The notes beneath the pieces were generated by a model. It did not search any database. It worked only from the letters and a program-made list of their open reading frames with translations, and had not been told where the DNA came from. From Trichoderma breve (lineage: Eukaryota > Ascomycota > Sordariomycetes > Hypocreales > Hypocreaceae), in the NCBI RefSeq assembly GCF_028502605.1, contig NC_079236.1, positions 434,001-498,000 on the forward strand: a DNA stretch of 64,000 bases, written 5' to 3'. This document shows positions 45,001 to 56,964 of the stretch, piece after piece; position 1 is the stretch's first letter; each line of letters opens with the position of its first letter. The translations under genes were made by a program, and so were the position numbers.

Positions 45001-46743
45001 GAACGCAAGAAAAAGCAGCCAGTAGTGGAGGGACGTATTGAAGCAGCTGAGATAGAGGATCCGTCAACAGGACTATAAACGACAACGCGGTGAAGATTCG
45101 AGTGGCATCAAGAGCCTTTCCTGTGACGGCAAATGTTATGAAGGGGCTTATCATGGACGGAGCGAAACCAATGATGGCCGCCATAATCATGGTCATCCGC
45201 CAACTGGAGCCAGCGCCAACTTCGGTCTCACGGAAACGCTGGAGCAGCGACTCGGCCGCGTCCGTCAAGCCGGCTATTTTGAAGGTTTTCATATTTGTGA
45301 CGATGTGAGAGAGGGCGCCGACTCTTTCTTGAACCTTTTGCATCCATATATTTTGCCTTGGGCCGCTGAGACGACCTACGATTGAGATGAAAGCGATGCA
45401 GACAAAACAAACAACAACAGGCGCGACAAAGGCGGCGCCAAGTTCTCGGTACAATAGCCACAGCGCAATGCCACTTTCGAGGACACTGGCCCAGAATTCG
45501 TGGATAAATGTGCAGCCAAGTCTGGCACGCTCGATATCGGTGCTCATCAGCGTCAGCACAGCGGAGTCACTGGTCACTGAGAGTTTGGATCGCATTGTAT
45601 GCTCGTACACGACGCTTGCTAGGGCACCGCGCATCATCCAAAGAGACCGTTCGCGCAGGTAATAATAAAACGAGGTTGAGAGAGCAATGCCAGAGTATAC
45701 AAGGAACACAGCACCGATCAAGCCATAGCCAGAGTTGACCGGCCTCTCAGATGCAGGTATCTCAAGATACGATAACAATGAGTTGGTGAGAAATGGCTGG
45801 CCGAATTTGAAAGCCGAAAGGGCAATTCTTGGCACAACGGGAAATAAGAAAGGTCCTGCTAGTGACTTGGCGAGGGCTTTGGCAAGTCCATTCTTCTGAC
45901 CTCGAGTTGAGGATGCATCTATAGCCTGTTGGAGTTTTCTTCTCAAGACATCGCTAGACATGTGGTGGTCGAGATGGAATAGATCATCCAAGCTCAACAC
46001 CTTTCTGCGGCCTAGAATAAAGAGTTTCCAAAGCCAGCTGAAGACGGCCAATCCCCAGAATCCCGTTGTCTCTTCTGGGCTGTGACTGCCTGTGCCCCAG
46101 AGAATCCATCTCGTCTTTGGATATGACTCTGTTAAAAAGATGACGGCCTTTAAGGCGACTGAGGCTGTGAAGACGCCTGCAAACGCATCTTCGGAGCGAG
46201 TCACGGCTACTAGCCAAAATGACCTAGCTCGCGCGATGTCGAAGAGCAGCGAAAGAGTCAAATAGACGCTCAATAGAAAAGACGGCCGTCGAGATCGAGC
46301 ATGTTCCGAAAAGGAGACCGGAAGTAGCAGTGCGCTGGCGATGACCTCTAATGTTGCAGATGATATGAAGAGAGCTGCTTGCTCGCCCCGCCAAACGATA
46401 CTCAAGATAAACGAGGTGAAGCGTAACGCGACATACGGCGCAATAAGGCCCTAGCACAGATTCTATTTAGCTTGACATTACTCGGATTTTCGACTTAATT
46501 CAATTGGTACGTAGAATCGGCTACACATACGAGTTTTGCAAGCTGGAACACACGGCCTTTTGCAATGACGGGCTCCCGCCTCAGCCAAACGAGACGAATA
46601 ACGGCAAGCAGAATAAAAATCGCTGCAGGAAGGATAGAGAAGAATATAGATTCAAACTTTAGAGTAAAATCAAAATCTCTACGGCGACAACCGTGAACTG
46701 AAGGCCCAAAGGAAGCGTCATCTGGGCAGCCTGAGTAGTCCAT
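42001..46743 (-). CDS. ABC-C (MRP-type) full-size transporter
   Basis: Five exons, 46531-46743, 43470-46450, 42959-43411, 42763-42909 and 42001-42700, give 1,497 residues. Introns are 49-80 bases, GT-AG, in phase; the last one falls inside the second Walker A, which is restored to GRSGSGKSS. The N-terminus has several hydrophobic segments (a TMD0-like region), then two cores of membrane domain plus ATPase. NBD1: Walker A GPIACGKSTLL, signature LSGGQKQRVSMARAL, Walker B LFIFDDSLSGLD (Asp where Glu is usual). NBD2: signature LSHGQRQLFGLARAIL, Walker B LLLLDEVGSSVD. One degenerate and one intact ATPase site is normal for this subfamily. Expected role: ATP-driven export or vacuolar storage of organic anions, conjugates or secondary metabolites. 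Substrate unknown. Confidence 0.92.
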
Positions 46744-49140
46744 TGCCCTCCAAGGGTGCGAGTGCCTCCACCGCCTTGCCAACTATCCGACAAAGTAATA
46801 TGTGTCGGACCTCAGTGGAGTTTTATATTCTGATTGAAAAGCTCTGACCGGGTACAGTAACACGTGATGGCGCATGTCTTGAGTGAATGTCTCGGGCTGG
46901 CATTATCGGTTTGGCGGTAGGAATGCTGGTTTTGCGCGGCCTAACAACTCATATCTATCGTTGAACAAAGACACGACACCAATGGGAGCAGACATACATA
47001 TTGGAAGCGTGTAGATTATCGTTGTTAGTCTGGAGGAATTATAAGCGGAGAAGACATTAGACACTAGGACGTAAGAAGCGGCGAAATCAAGGCCGAAATG
47101 TGTGGTCATCATTCTAACAAAAGTTCCCTTTTTTTTCTCTATGCCTCATATGACTCGTAGGCCGGCAAGCCGCGTACTCGTACTACCCGGATCTGTTCCC
47201 CAGATTGGGCGGTTGGGAAAAACACTGTTTCTGTGCGAGCTAGACATCAAAGTCTGACCAACAGGTTTTCCGCCAGGCTAGCAGTGACCGCGAATCCTTT
47301 CGTCGCAAGCAGTAGAACATTGGCTAACGCCTGCTCCACATCGCAATAATCACAAAAACGACATCAAATAAGGAGACGCGGCCGGAAACACCGTGCGCGT
47401 GGATGTGACGCATACCTCTGACGACACTTTGATAAACGTCGATGACAAGTCTTTTGCTGCCTACATGTAAATGCTTCGATAAAGAGGCTGCGATGGCAAT
47501 TTTAGGCATCCTTTGGACAGACGCAACATCTATGCCCCTCAATTCGCCTCTTCTCTTCCAATTACTTGTGCGCCCTCAGAATTCTGAAGAGATTGCTACT
47601 CATTCATTTGTTACAACCCACCTAGGGCCTGTTTAGCTCACTCATGACAAGAGGCTACATGTTTTGAGTGTTTCTATGGTTACAGTTACTCGCGAGGGTG
47701 ACATTATGCAGCTACTCCGAACAAGGTTCTCATCTGAGCGTAAATACCTGTATCTCAACTAGAATAAAATTATTACAGCCGTGATTTGTACAATGGCTAC
47801 TCGAAGTCGTTTCCAAGTTTGGCTGTACAAGGGGGAGATGTTGTACAGTACGGCTCCCATGGGAATTTATAGCCACGAGCCTGAAAATGCATATAAATAA
47901 ATCGCAGCTAACCACAAAGAGAGTCAATAACAACCTGGAGAACAATTCCAGAGCAAAGTTAATTGTTACAAGAATCATATCGCCAAGCCGCAGCTGATTC
48001 GGTGGCTTCGCTAGTGGCCGCTTTTCCCCTAGACTCCGTAACGGCGCCGCACCCGGAGCTGAAGGCCGGATTTCTCCACTGTTATCCGCCGTGCAACAAG
48101 GTCTCCGAGTATGGAATTTGCCAGGCCGGAAATATAGTCCTTTGCATCGTAGATTTTGCTTATAAAATGCCTATGGAAGGTGGATTACGTTGGTCTTTGG
48201 GTGAATGACGCAACTTGTTCTGTGTCGCAGCCGGCCGAGACACGCTCTACGCTAGACCACCGCCACCAACTTGTGGCAGATGATATGAGGCGGTCTGACT
48301 CATGCCCTTGAACTTTCCGCTGTTCTATTCTATGTAGACCACAGGTTCAATCATAGGCTGCTACATAGAGCTGCTAGTCAAGTCCAAGGCCAAATATGAG
48401 ACTTGACGTCGTGGGGCATCTCCCTGATGAAACGTCTCCATCGTATGCGCCTAATCAACTCAAAGCTAGCTGCTCCATCGTTTACTACTTGTATCAAATT
48501 CGTGCATTTTGGTTGTATTTCTTTGATTGGTAGTTGATTCTCGTAGTTTGCAGAGATGAGCGGCAAAATGCAATCGGAGTGCTATACCAAGATGCGGAGA
48601 GACACCCATTTGCATAGTGAATATATTTATCTCAAGATAATTGTTGTTTAGGTATTTGCTCTTCTTATTAATTTGTTCTGATACATGTTACTATTATTAT
48701 ATTTCTCTAGTAGATGCTACTATCGTCATCCTCTATAGTATTTCACCACGAAACGTCGAGTGTTTATGGCTAACCCGGTACACTATGTAACTACTTCTTA
48801 GATGCAAAAGTCTAAACGCTGAGCCATGAGTTGGCGTGGCTGAGAAGTTTCTCCTTGAGATAGCATTAACTTTCATCCGACTTCGGTGCATGTATATTTC
48901 GACTTATACTTGAGTAGAAGCTTGAGCCATTGGCGCAATTCTTGTTTACAGTTTGTTTACTCGGATTCTTCCACTTCCACCATAAATAAAGCACAATTCC
49001 TCTTCATCAAGAGCCAGGAGGCAGTTTTCAAAACTTCCACATCTCTCACTTCTCCAAAAGCAACACAAATCAACCTTGGTCGACAAGATCAGCGATTCAA
49101 CACCCTTTACCATTAAATTAGCCAAGAATACCAATCGACA
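46744..49140. other. Long intergenic region, 2.4 kb
   Basis: This region separates the divergent ABC transporter and GGCT-fold genes. AT-rich; small open frames (for example 47963-48208) show no conserved motif. The 200 bases before 49141 form a C/A-rich leader. No RNA gene or repeat recognised. Confidence 0.5.
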
Positions 49141-50139
49141 ATGAATTTCCTCGCAGCGTGCGAAGAACTTGCTGCCAATATTGTAGCAAGTGGCCCAGTT
49201 GAAACCTCTTCCCACAGCTCCAATTCTGATCAGTCGAGATGGCAAAAGCTATTCGGATTCTCCATTGACGAGGCAGCGAAAAGTATTCAAGATTGGAGAG
49301 CTGATTTCACTCGCCCAACAATGTCGCAGGAGTCTTGGCTCACAGTCAAAGACGCAAAAGTAGCCGAGGGATTCGACAAGGAGTCGTATGAATACAGCAT
49401 TTTCAGGGCAAAATTGGCATTTAGAGCAAAGAGCGGCGCGACGGTCAAGGATGAGGATGCCCAGTATCTTCTCAAAATGGAACATGAGGTTGATCGGTGC
49501 TCCAAAAGCGCTGATTTACTTCGCTATCTCCCGAAGAAGCCAAAGGTTTTCTCTGGCAAGGATGATGATGGAAACAAGACCTTGTTCTGTCTCTTGACTT
49601 GTAGCGAGAAGGCTGAATTTCTGAGTGCTCTTCCACCAGGACGCCCGCCAATGCTGATTCGCGTATCTATTGCGCAGAAGAATTTATCTGCGACATCACT
49701 CTATCCAACACTTGGCATTGACACTACCTTGCCACAGTTTCGACCCAACAACAGCGCGGTGTGTCCCGATTCACTCACATCTCCCTCCCATTTGGGACCA
49801 ACGCAAAAGGATTATCCAGTCTGGTACTTCTTTTATGGCACCCTTACTGATGCCAACATCCTCTCTCGTGTTATCGGTCTTGACAAAGATGCTATCGAAT
49901 ACAAACAAGCTTGTGTCTGCCGAGGCCGGCTCTCTACATGGGGTGAAAAATATTTGGGCTTGGTAGACGCAGACGAAGGATCAAAGGTCTACGGATGGGC
50001 ATACAAGGTGAAGAGCCAGAGCGAAGAGGATTCACTCCGAGTGTACGAAACGGGCAAGTATGAAGTGGTCAGATGCACCATGGAGTTTATGGATGGAGAC
50101 GGGGCCGTCATTCAAGGTCTCACTTTCAGATTGGTTTAG
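49141..50139 (+). CDS. Gamma-glutamylcyclotransferase-fold (AIG2-like) protein
   Basis: Intronless, 332 residues. The start ATG at 49141 (MNFLAACEELAANI) has context TCGACAATG. The N-terminal 215 residues are specific to fungi and lack a known domain. The C-terminal part begins with PVWYFFYGTLTDANILSRVI, the substrate-loop motif (Y-G-[ST/TL]-L-x-[DN]) of the GGCT/AIG2 family, and continues with CRGRLSTWGEKY and VYGWAYKVKS, EDSLRVYETGKYEVVRC. The family's catalytic acid is a conserved Glu; the E of RVYETGKY is a candidate. Enzymes of this fold cyclise gamma-glutamyl amines. The substrate here is unknown and it may act in peptide or glutathione turnover. Confidence 0.82.
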   Translation: MNFLAACEELAANIVASGPVETSSHSSNSDQSRWQKLFGFSIDEAAKSIQDWRADFTRPTMSQESWLTVKDAKVAEGFDKESYEYSIFRAKLAFRAKSGATVKDEDAQYLLKMEHEVDRCSKSADLLRYLPKKPKVFSGKDDDGNKTLFCLLTCSEKAEFLSALPPGRPPMLIRVSIAQKNLSATSLYPTLGIDTTLPQFRPNNSAVCPDSLTSPSHLGPTQKDYPVWYFFYGTLTDANILSRVIGLDKDAIEYKQACVCRGRLSTWGEKYLGLVDADEGSKVYGWAYKVKSQSEEDSLRVYETGKYEVVRCTMEFMDGDGAVIQGLTFRLV

Positions 50140-50597
50140 CTGTAGGCTGTCTTGGACATCAATCTTCAGCAGACGGATTCATCTTACATGGGGGTAAAAT
50201 ATGGCGAGGGGGCTATCACTTGCGACTTTGAGCCATATCTAAGGTAGAATTGTAACTCATGCTAATATTATTAGAATAGTAAAGAGTTATGAACATTGTT
50301 TTCATGAACATCTTCGTGTCCTTCTGCTGCATCCTCACCATAGATCTATTATAACTGCCACTATCGCCACATTCCTCTACCATTTGTTACTAGTAGTGTC
50401 CATCACTATCAATTATGGGACGCTCCATCTTGTGCATAAATTCCGCACTAGCCGCAGAACTTCCCCAGATTTAGAACCGCCACCCAAATTCTGCGATCGC
50501 GATACCGCGGCCCCTCAATTATTTTTCCAGTCTTCCACTCTCTCTTTGCTTCTCGTCTCTCTCCATCTTCATCTTCACCTTCACCACCGCCCTCGCC
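50140..50597. other. Intergenic, promoter of MDP-1-type gene
   Basis: 458 bases. The last 90 bases are strongly C/T-rich, a usual fungal leader. Nothing else recognised. Confidence 0.5.
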
Positions 50598-51389
50598 ATG
50601 CCTCGAAAATTCTCAATTCCAACCTCGTCCTCCAACCTCTCCCTCTCCTCCTCGCCAACCGGCACTCCCATCACACCGACCTTCAGTTCCACGCCGTCAG
50701 GCCTCTCATTCGCAACTTCGGCACCATCAACTCCATCTCCCTTTCCACGCCTCGATCTCCCCTCTTCAATATGCGATCCCTCGATACCATTCCCTCGCCT
50801 CATCGTCTTCGATCTCGACTACACGCTCTGGCCCTTTTGGGTCGATACACATGTCACGCCTCCGCTAAAGATCAACCCTGCGCATACCGGCGCAACAGAC
50901 CGCACGGGCGAAGAATTCGAGTTTTACAGCGAAGTACCCGAGATCCTTGCCGTTCTGCCGTATCTCAACCATCCCAACAAGATCAAGCTGGGCGTTGCAT
51001 CGCGCACCAGCGCCCCTGCCTTGGCCCGCGAATTACTCAAGGGCATCCACATCCCACCTACGGCGTCCTTTGCAGAGGATGACGGCAATAACAAGAAGGC
51101 GGCGGGGAAGAAGAAGGTTTCGATTGATGTTTTTGATGGTGGACTGGAGATATACCCCGGGAGTAAAATCAAGCACTTTGAGGCCTTGCAGAAGCGGACG
51201 GGGATTCGATTTGAGGATATGCTGTTTTTCGATGACGAGCCGAGGAATAGGGAGACGGAAAGGTTGGGACTGACGATGAAGTTGGTCCCGGATGGCGTGT
51301 CGTGGGAGGAGATTGGGAAGGGGATCGAGCTGTGGAGAAGCAGAAGGTTTCCGCAACAACAAAGGCATAAAGATGGAGAACAGGCATAG
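50598..51389 (+). CDS. Magnesium-dependent phosphatase-1 (MDP-1) type HAD phosphatase
   Basis: Intronless, 263 residues from the ATG at 50598. A Ser/Thr/Pro-rich N-terminus of about 65 residues precedes the HAD core. Motif I is VFDLDYTLWP (nucleophile and acid/base Asp), motif II is the S in GVASRTSAP, motif III the K in SKIKHF, and motif IV FFDDEPRN. The ASRT and DDEPRN forms are diagnostic of MDP-1. Mammalian MDP-1 dephosphorylates fructosamine 6-phosphate and protein tyrosine in vitro, so repair of glycated substrates is the likely role; the fungal substrate is unproven. A Lys-rich insert (NNKKAAGKKK) sits between motifs II and III. Confidence 0.92.
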   Translation: MPRKFSIPTSSSNLSLSSSPTGTPITPTFSSTPSGLSFATSAPSTPSPFPRLDLPSSICDPSIPFPRLIVFDLDYTLWPFWVDTHVTPPLKINPAHTGATDRTGEEFEFYSEVPEILAVLPYLNHPNKIKLGVASRTSAPALARELLKGIHIPPTASFAEDDGNNKKAAGKKKVSIDVFDGGLEIYPGSKIKHFEALQKRTGIRFEDMLFFDDEPRNRETERLGLTMKLVPDGVSWEEIGKGIELWRSRRFPQQQRHKDGEQA

Positions 51390-51955
51390 ACGGCAACATG
51401 CAGGTAGAGAGATATTTGTTAATTCTCAGCACATAGAGCGTGTCTTGGATACACCGCAGAATTGGATATATAGGACCCATTTAGAGCAAGATACAATATT
51501 GAGCAATCAGGTAAAAAGTCATAGACAATGATATCCATAAAAGAGATCCCATGAGCATTATTCATGCCATGTCCGTATATATAAAGCAAAAATATAAACA
51601 CAACTAATTCTCCGTAGATATTTGGTATATTCCAAGTCCAATTATATTCCCAACCCGGACAAAATACTCCAATTTCCAATTCTCATCTCTCGTTCTCATC
51701 TCGTCCAATTTCTCCTCCTCGTCCCCCGTTAAAAAAACCTCAGCAAACAGATTCACCAATGCGAAATAAAACATCTCCCGGTACCCTTTCCCAACAATAT
51801 ATAACTCGAAAATTGACGCGGGAGTATGAATGAGAAAGAGGCATTCTGTATATGCAATAAATCCAATGGCTCTAACCATATATAGAAAAAAGAAATTAAT
51901 GAAACAGGGTATGATATGCATTTTTCGCCGTTTGTTTTTGTATTATGTGGTCGTT
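51390..51955. other. Convergent 3' spacer
   Basis: 566 AT-rich bases between the stops of the MDP-1-type gene and the Sec14-like gene, presumably two 3' UTRs. No gene seen. Confidence 0.45.
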
Positions 51956-53376
51956 TTATGCAGCGGCGGTGGCAGCAGCCATGGGGGTGGGTACCTCGGT
52001 CGCCTTGGTATCAGCCTTTTCGTCAATCTTAAGCTTCTCGATGGCTTCGGCGGGTCCGTCGGTCTGGGTAGCATCGTCAAGGGTGTCTTCTGAGGTCTGG
52101 GTGCCCTCAGAAGCGTCGTTGATCGTCGTGGCAGCGGTGTTTGTGGTGGTGGCAGCTGAGCTCTCGGTGGCAGTCGACTCGTCTGAAGACTTCTCGGCCG
52201 GGCCGAAAGTCCTGGGCAGCGAGCAGATAATTTCCCGCTTCGTCTTGCCGTTCTCCGCGCCGAGACGGACACAGGCCAGTCTATCCTCGCCTGGAACGTC
52301 CTCCCAGAGCAGCGGGCCGCTAGGGAACGAGTTGTATCCCTTCTCCCACCGGATGACGCCGTCCCACGCAGGGTCGGGGATTCCCAGCTGGCCAAACGAG
52401 TAGTCGAGCTCGCCGCCGTACTTCTTGGGGATGTTTCTAGGTTCGATGAAGGCCTCGAGGGTGGGCTTGACCTCGTGGGGCGCAAGCACGAAGATCTTGG
52501 AAACGGTGATGGGATCAAACCAACGCTTCACCCAGCCCCAGACAGTGCTGAAGAAGATGGGAGCGCCAATGATGAAGATGCGGTCCAGTGTCTCCGGATA
52601 ATGCGCCGTGGCTAGCTGCGAGGCGGCCTGCATGTGGCCCTTGAGGTTCCAGAACTGCTTGAGGCCGACACCGGAGATGTCGACAATGTTGGTGCTCATG
52701 GTGACGGGCACATCGGCGTAGTCGCGGTCCGTCAGCTGCGTGCAAAAGGGCTGGTTGAAGCGCGTCAGGTTCTCGTAGAGGGCGAAGAGACGCAGCAGGC
52801 CGGGAGGGGTCTTGCCGTCCGTCTTGGCCTGTGAAAAGGTGCTGTTGGCGCCCTGCTTCTCATAGGTGGCGATAGTTTTGGAGTCGAGTTGGCGGATCTC
52901 GAAGACGTAAAGGGGGATTCCGCGGCGGTCACGGCGGCCGGTCCATTGGGGATACTATACAACGACATACGGTTAGTATACAATCTTATATAAACCAAGA
53001 TATCAAGATTTCAAAGACTCACCAATCGCCGGCTCTGCTCATACGCCTCCAGCTCAATGGTCCGGTACAGCGTGTCGATGTTGTTCGCCGCCCGCCATTC
53101 CTCGGTGTCTTTGAACTGGCCAAAAGCATCCTCCACCACCCACCGTCTCGCGCGCAGATACCGCAGCAGCGTCTGGTCATCGTGAGACGCCGGAGGGCCA
53201 GGACGCCACAGGCCCTTTTCCTGCAGCAGCGCCTTGAACTTTTCCAGCGCCTCCTCCTGGTGAGCGTTCAGATGGCCCAAGTGACCGTGCGGAAACATCC
53301 CCGCCTGTTGGCTGGCGGTCGAGCCCGAGGACAGAACTCGGCCCGCGGGGGCGGAACCTTCATAGTCGGTCGTCAT
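51956..53376 (-). CDS. Sec14-like CRAL-TRIO lipid-transfer protein
   Basis: Two exons, 53023-53376 and 51956-52954, give 450 residues; intron 52955-53022 (GTGAGT...GTATAG), phase 0. The CRAL-TRIO N-domain is seen in LNAHQEEALEKFKALLQEKG and DDQTLLRYLRARRWVVEDAF. The lipid-binding domain follows with YPQWTGRRDRRGIPLYVFEI, STNIVDISGVGLKQFWNLKG and the gate-region HYPETLDRIFIIGAPIFFST to WVKRWFDPITVSKIFVL, closing with EPRNIPKKYGGELDY. The C-terminus is a Thr/Ala/Glu-rich tail. Such proteins exchange phosphatidylinositol and phosphatidylcholine between membranes. Cytosolic or peripheral Golgi/endosome location is expected from the family. Confidence 0.93.
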
Positions 53377-56300
53377 GATAAGTCTTTTCGTTCGGGTTCT
53401 CTATTCCACCACGTCGAGAAAGAAAGAAAGCAGGAGTCACAAGAGACAAACAATGTAACCCGACCGAAAGGCTATAAGTAGATACGCGCTGTTGGCTGCA
53501 CAATAGGAGCGAATGTGGTAATCTCGGCTCCGGAAGTAAGAAAAAAAAGGAAAAAATCACAAAAAATAGCGTTTTCTGAGTGAGGATCCTAGTTCCAGCG
53601 CCCAGGCCAAAGACAAAGTCCGCAAGGCACACCCAACAAGGCGGTTAAAAGGGGGGCTGACGGAGTACAAGAAGAAAAAGCCAGCGCCTTATTAGTCCAA
53701 AGCTGCGAGGATTCAGACGCAGAAGAGCAGCTGTCCGGATGGTTAAATGGGTGTGTGTGTGTGGAGAAGGCCAAGAAGACAGATCCAAGTGACGGCAACG
53801 GCACCTTCGGAGGCCGATAGGATGCCGTGCTAGGAGGATCGGGCAGGGAAAAAGGGGGGCGGTTGGTTGGTAGCCGTGAATTCCCAAGGGCGAATAAAAC
53901 CTGTCTCGTGCCCAATGCTAGATTACGAGACACCGGGCGGTTGTTGTCATGATGCGAAAGACGGCGATGCTTACACTTGGGCCGACTTTTACAAAGCCCG
54001 GGCGGGAAGGGGTCTGGTGTTTATTATATCATCGCGCAGGCGGCGATGACAAGGATGGAATTACATTACTGGCGATTACTAAGAGCACTAATCCCAAAAT
54101 CCAGATCCCAACATGTTGGTAAACTCCAAAAGATTCCGACTAGGCGCGAGGTTTGTGTGCGCTTCCGTAAGGGACCCTCTCCGTATCCGTGGCGGCGAAC
54201 CTGTGACGGCAATGACAGCATGTGGGCTTACAGTATGTATTACTATTGTCTTCCTTTCCCATCGCCGCGAGCCGGTCCATGTGCAAATACTATACGGTTA
54301 TACGTTATTTATACTATATACTATATATATCCCGGCGTTGTGGTTGTGCGGAAGCCTCGGAAGGAAGCAAATTTCCGGCTCGCCCGACCAGCTGCTTATC
54401 GATCGATCACAGAACTTGGCCCAGCAAGCCGGTTATGGGCCATGCAACTCAATCTGGGGGGATCAATCAAGTTGCTGGAGATGCCGCAACTGCCACGGCA
54501 ATTCCAAACCTAAAATCCGTGTCAGACCGGAGCCACGAGGAGGCGAACAATTGCTGGCGATTAAGCTCTCGGAAGGCCGTCCATCTGACCTCCGTCATCT
54601 CCATGTGTCCAGATTACATGTAAATGCCATTGGTTCAAGGACTCTCGTAGCGGCAAGCCCGCCAAGCGTGGCCTAATCCCATGGGACGCCGTTGTCTGTC
54701 AGCCGGGACAAAGAGGAGGAGAGCGTCCGGGCTTATGGCTTGTTCGGAAGAGGCAGAAATGATGTATTGGAGAAAGCTAGAGTCACGTTTCTCTCGAGAT
54801 CATCTTGCTCAAATCCTAGCAAATCGGTCCCGGGCTCTAGGGTAGGTGGGATGAATTCCAGTGCTCTTTTTGTCAGCAAGGCGTCCTTGGCACACTTCTT
54901 GGAGGTTCGCCGATTTGCCACAGCTCTCGCCCGCCGAAGTTTTGTGTATGACGTTGTATCAAAGGATTTGCTCTTTGCCCATTAACCCAATATAGGACAT
55001 CTAGGGGTCTCATCAATTTGCCCTCCAGTGATGGGGAGCAGCTGATTCGCATCCGGATGCAAGGCACGTGTGCGTTTGGCCCGTCCTGGGATGAAAGTGT
55101 TGTCCCTGCTCCAGCGCCTATTGTGTATACAACAATGAGAGGATATCTCGCCTTCTGCAGTTTCTTTCCTCTTTGTCTCTATACTCATCCTCTCGCTCCC
55201 CTTCATGTCGCACAGAAAGAAAAACAGCCATCTGGGGTGCTAACTAACCCGATGGGGTCGTGACAGGACCAACATACTGTAGCCTTTCCAAATGTCTCGA
55301 ATGCCATGAAGTTGCTCTCCTGGTCTCCCGCGCTAAACAACGCCCCCCTTCGATCCCTTGGTCTAGCCTTGTCAAAAGAATCCCATTCACTGGCTGCTCC
55401 GTACTTTGTGCAAAGTTTAACAGATGCGGATAAGATGGCGCAGAAAACCCCCAATCAGGCTTCACATTTACTCCAGTCCTCTGCCAACCCCTTGGTAGCA
55501 CAGTGCACTCAATGCCACACCCATCCCTTTGTCTCCCGACTTCTTTCCCCGTCTTTTTGTCAAATCGACCGAGCAAAGAGACCTATCTCCCCCCACTGTG
55601 ATTTGAACGGCACCCTGCATAGCCGTCGGTCCGATCATACACCGGGCAGATGAGAGGAAGCTGGCCTATGAGTTGACAGCCAACGGAGCGTCGATCCGCC
55701 GTAGCGCTTCCGTGGGTTAACGGCACTCGGCTGCTCTGTTTTAGCGTGGGAGAGAGAAGACCAGATCGGGGCGGGTGCATCTGGAGGCCGTTGAGTGAGT
55801 GGATTCAATTCTTTAGTGACAGAACTGAGTGAGGGCGTTGGTGATGCTACTGCTGCTGCTGCATGCCCTCGGAGCGCTTGCAAACTTGTAGTTGATAGTT
55901 TCTTTGGTGAGTCGTACGAGTGGTAGGACCAAGGCAGAGAGAAAAGCACAAAGAGACATAGTCTGATATTGTTCAATGCTCCATGTAAGCTTGCCCTTCA
56001 CTAGCAATGCACTGCGCCATGGGGCTCGGCCAAAGGGGGGAAATTCCACCATCTTCATTGGCCACGCAGCTGACGAAGGAATCTCTGTGAGAGGTGCCTT
56101 GGGGGCTTTTTTCTTCTCTTTGTTCCTTGGACTGTTCCTTAGAATGCTTACAGTAGCATCGCGTATCTGATCGGAGAATCTATTTAGAGATTTGCCTTTA
56201 TCACGCGATCGGTCTTTTCATGGAGAGGCATTTGCCAGCCAGCACCCAAGATTGGTGATAAACAGCAGGTATCGGGAGAGCCAGCAATAACAACAGAACA

Positions 56301-56964
56301 CTGGGGAAAGATAATGATAGCACATGGTATTGACTGACAGCTGTGCCAGTATTGTAGCAGCCGCGGATCAAGAACCAGGGGGCGCTTAGGCCTGAAGGGT
56401 AAAAAGGTTGATTTGATTCGATGACTCTAAAGAGCCAGCAGAAAAGGTGGGATGGCCGCTCCCGAGTGATAGCATCATAGTTCACATGCACGGCATACCA
56501 TCGTTCGTTTATCCCATCTTCCCTGATTCTATCCATCTTCTCTTGCCTATTCCGTATTTGCTCTTGTGACTGCTCATTCTCTTCTTCATCATCGGTCTTC
56601 AAGACTTCCGTGTCGCTGTTGATTTGTCCCGAGCTACTGTGTTTGTCTGATCCAAAGATTCCTCCGTAGAAGCGCCTTTGCCCCCCCGTCCCCCTTGTCT
56701 TTTTGTCTCCCCTGGCCATCCAGCTGATTACCTGACTTGGACAGAAGCCAACCCGCAAGTGATCTTAGCACCTGGGGCTAAGCACACGCCACACCCCGCG
56801 ACAATCATCTTGTATCGAATCTGCAAAAGCATCTGCTACATAAGACTCCCAAACGTCTAGCTGTTCTGGAAAAACAAAACAAGACAAATTTTTGAAATAC
56901 AGCGAGATCTTCGCTCTTCTCCATCTCCCCGCCTCTCCGGGCGTCACAGCATGCGGCGGCCAAG
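53377..56964. other. Long region upstream of Zn2Cys6 regulator
   Basis: 3.6 kb separates the divergent Sec14-like gene and the Zn2Cys6 gene. It is not visibly AT-rich decay: much is mixed composition with several CT-rich tracts (for example around 56680-56710), a GT microsatellite (53751-53763) and a CTG run near 55848. A 185-residue minus-strand frame (56201-56758) lacks any motif and is probably chance. A long regulated promoter or a leader with upstream frames is possible. Confidence 0.45.
53751..53763 (+). repeat. GT dinucleotide microsatellite
   Basis: A 13-base run of alternating G and T about 375 bases upstream of the Sec14-like ATG. Simple repeat only. Confidence 0.85.

Noticed and set aside
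56201..56758. 185-codon minus-strand frame upstream of the Zn2Cys6 gene
   Set aside because: No signal, motif or splice support; composition mirrors the CT-rich leader of the opposite strand.
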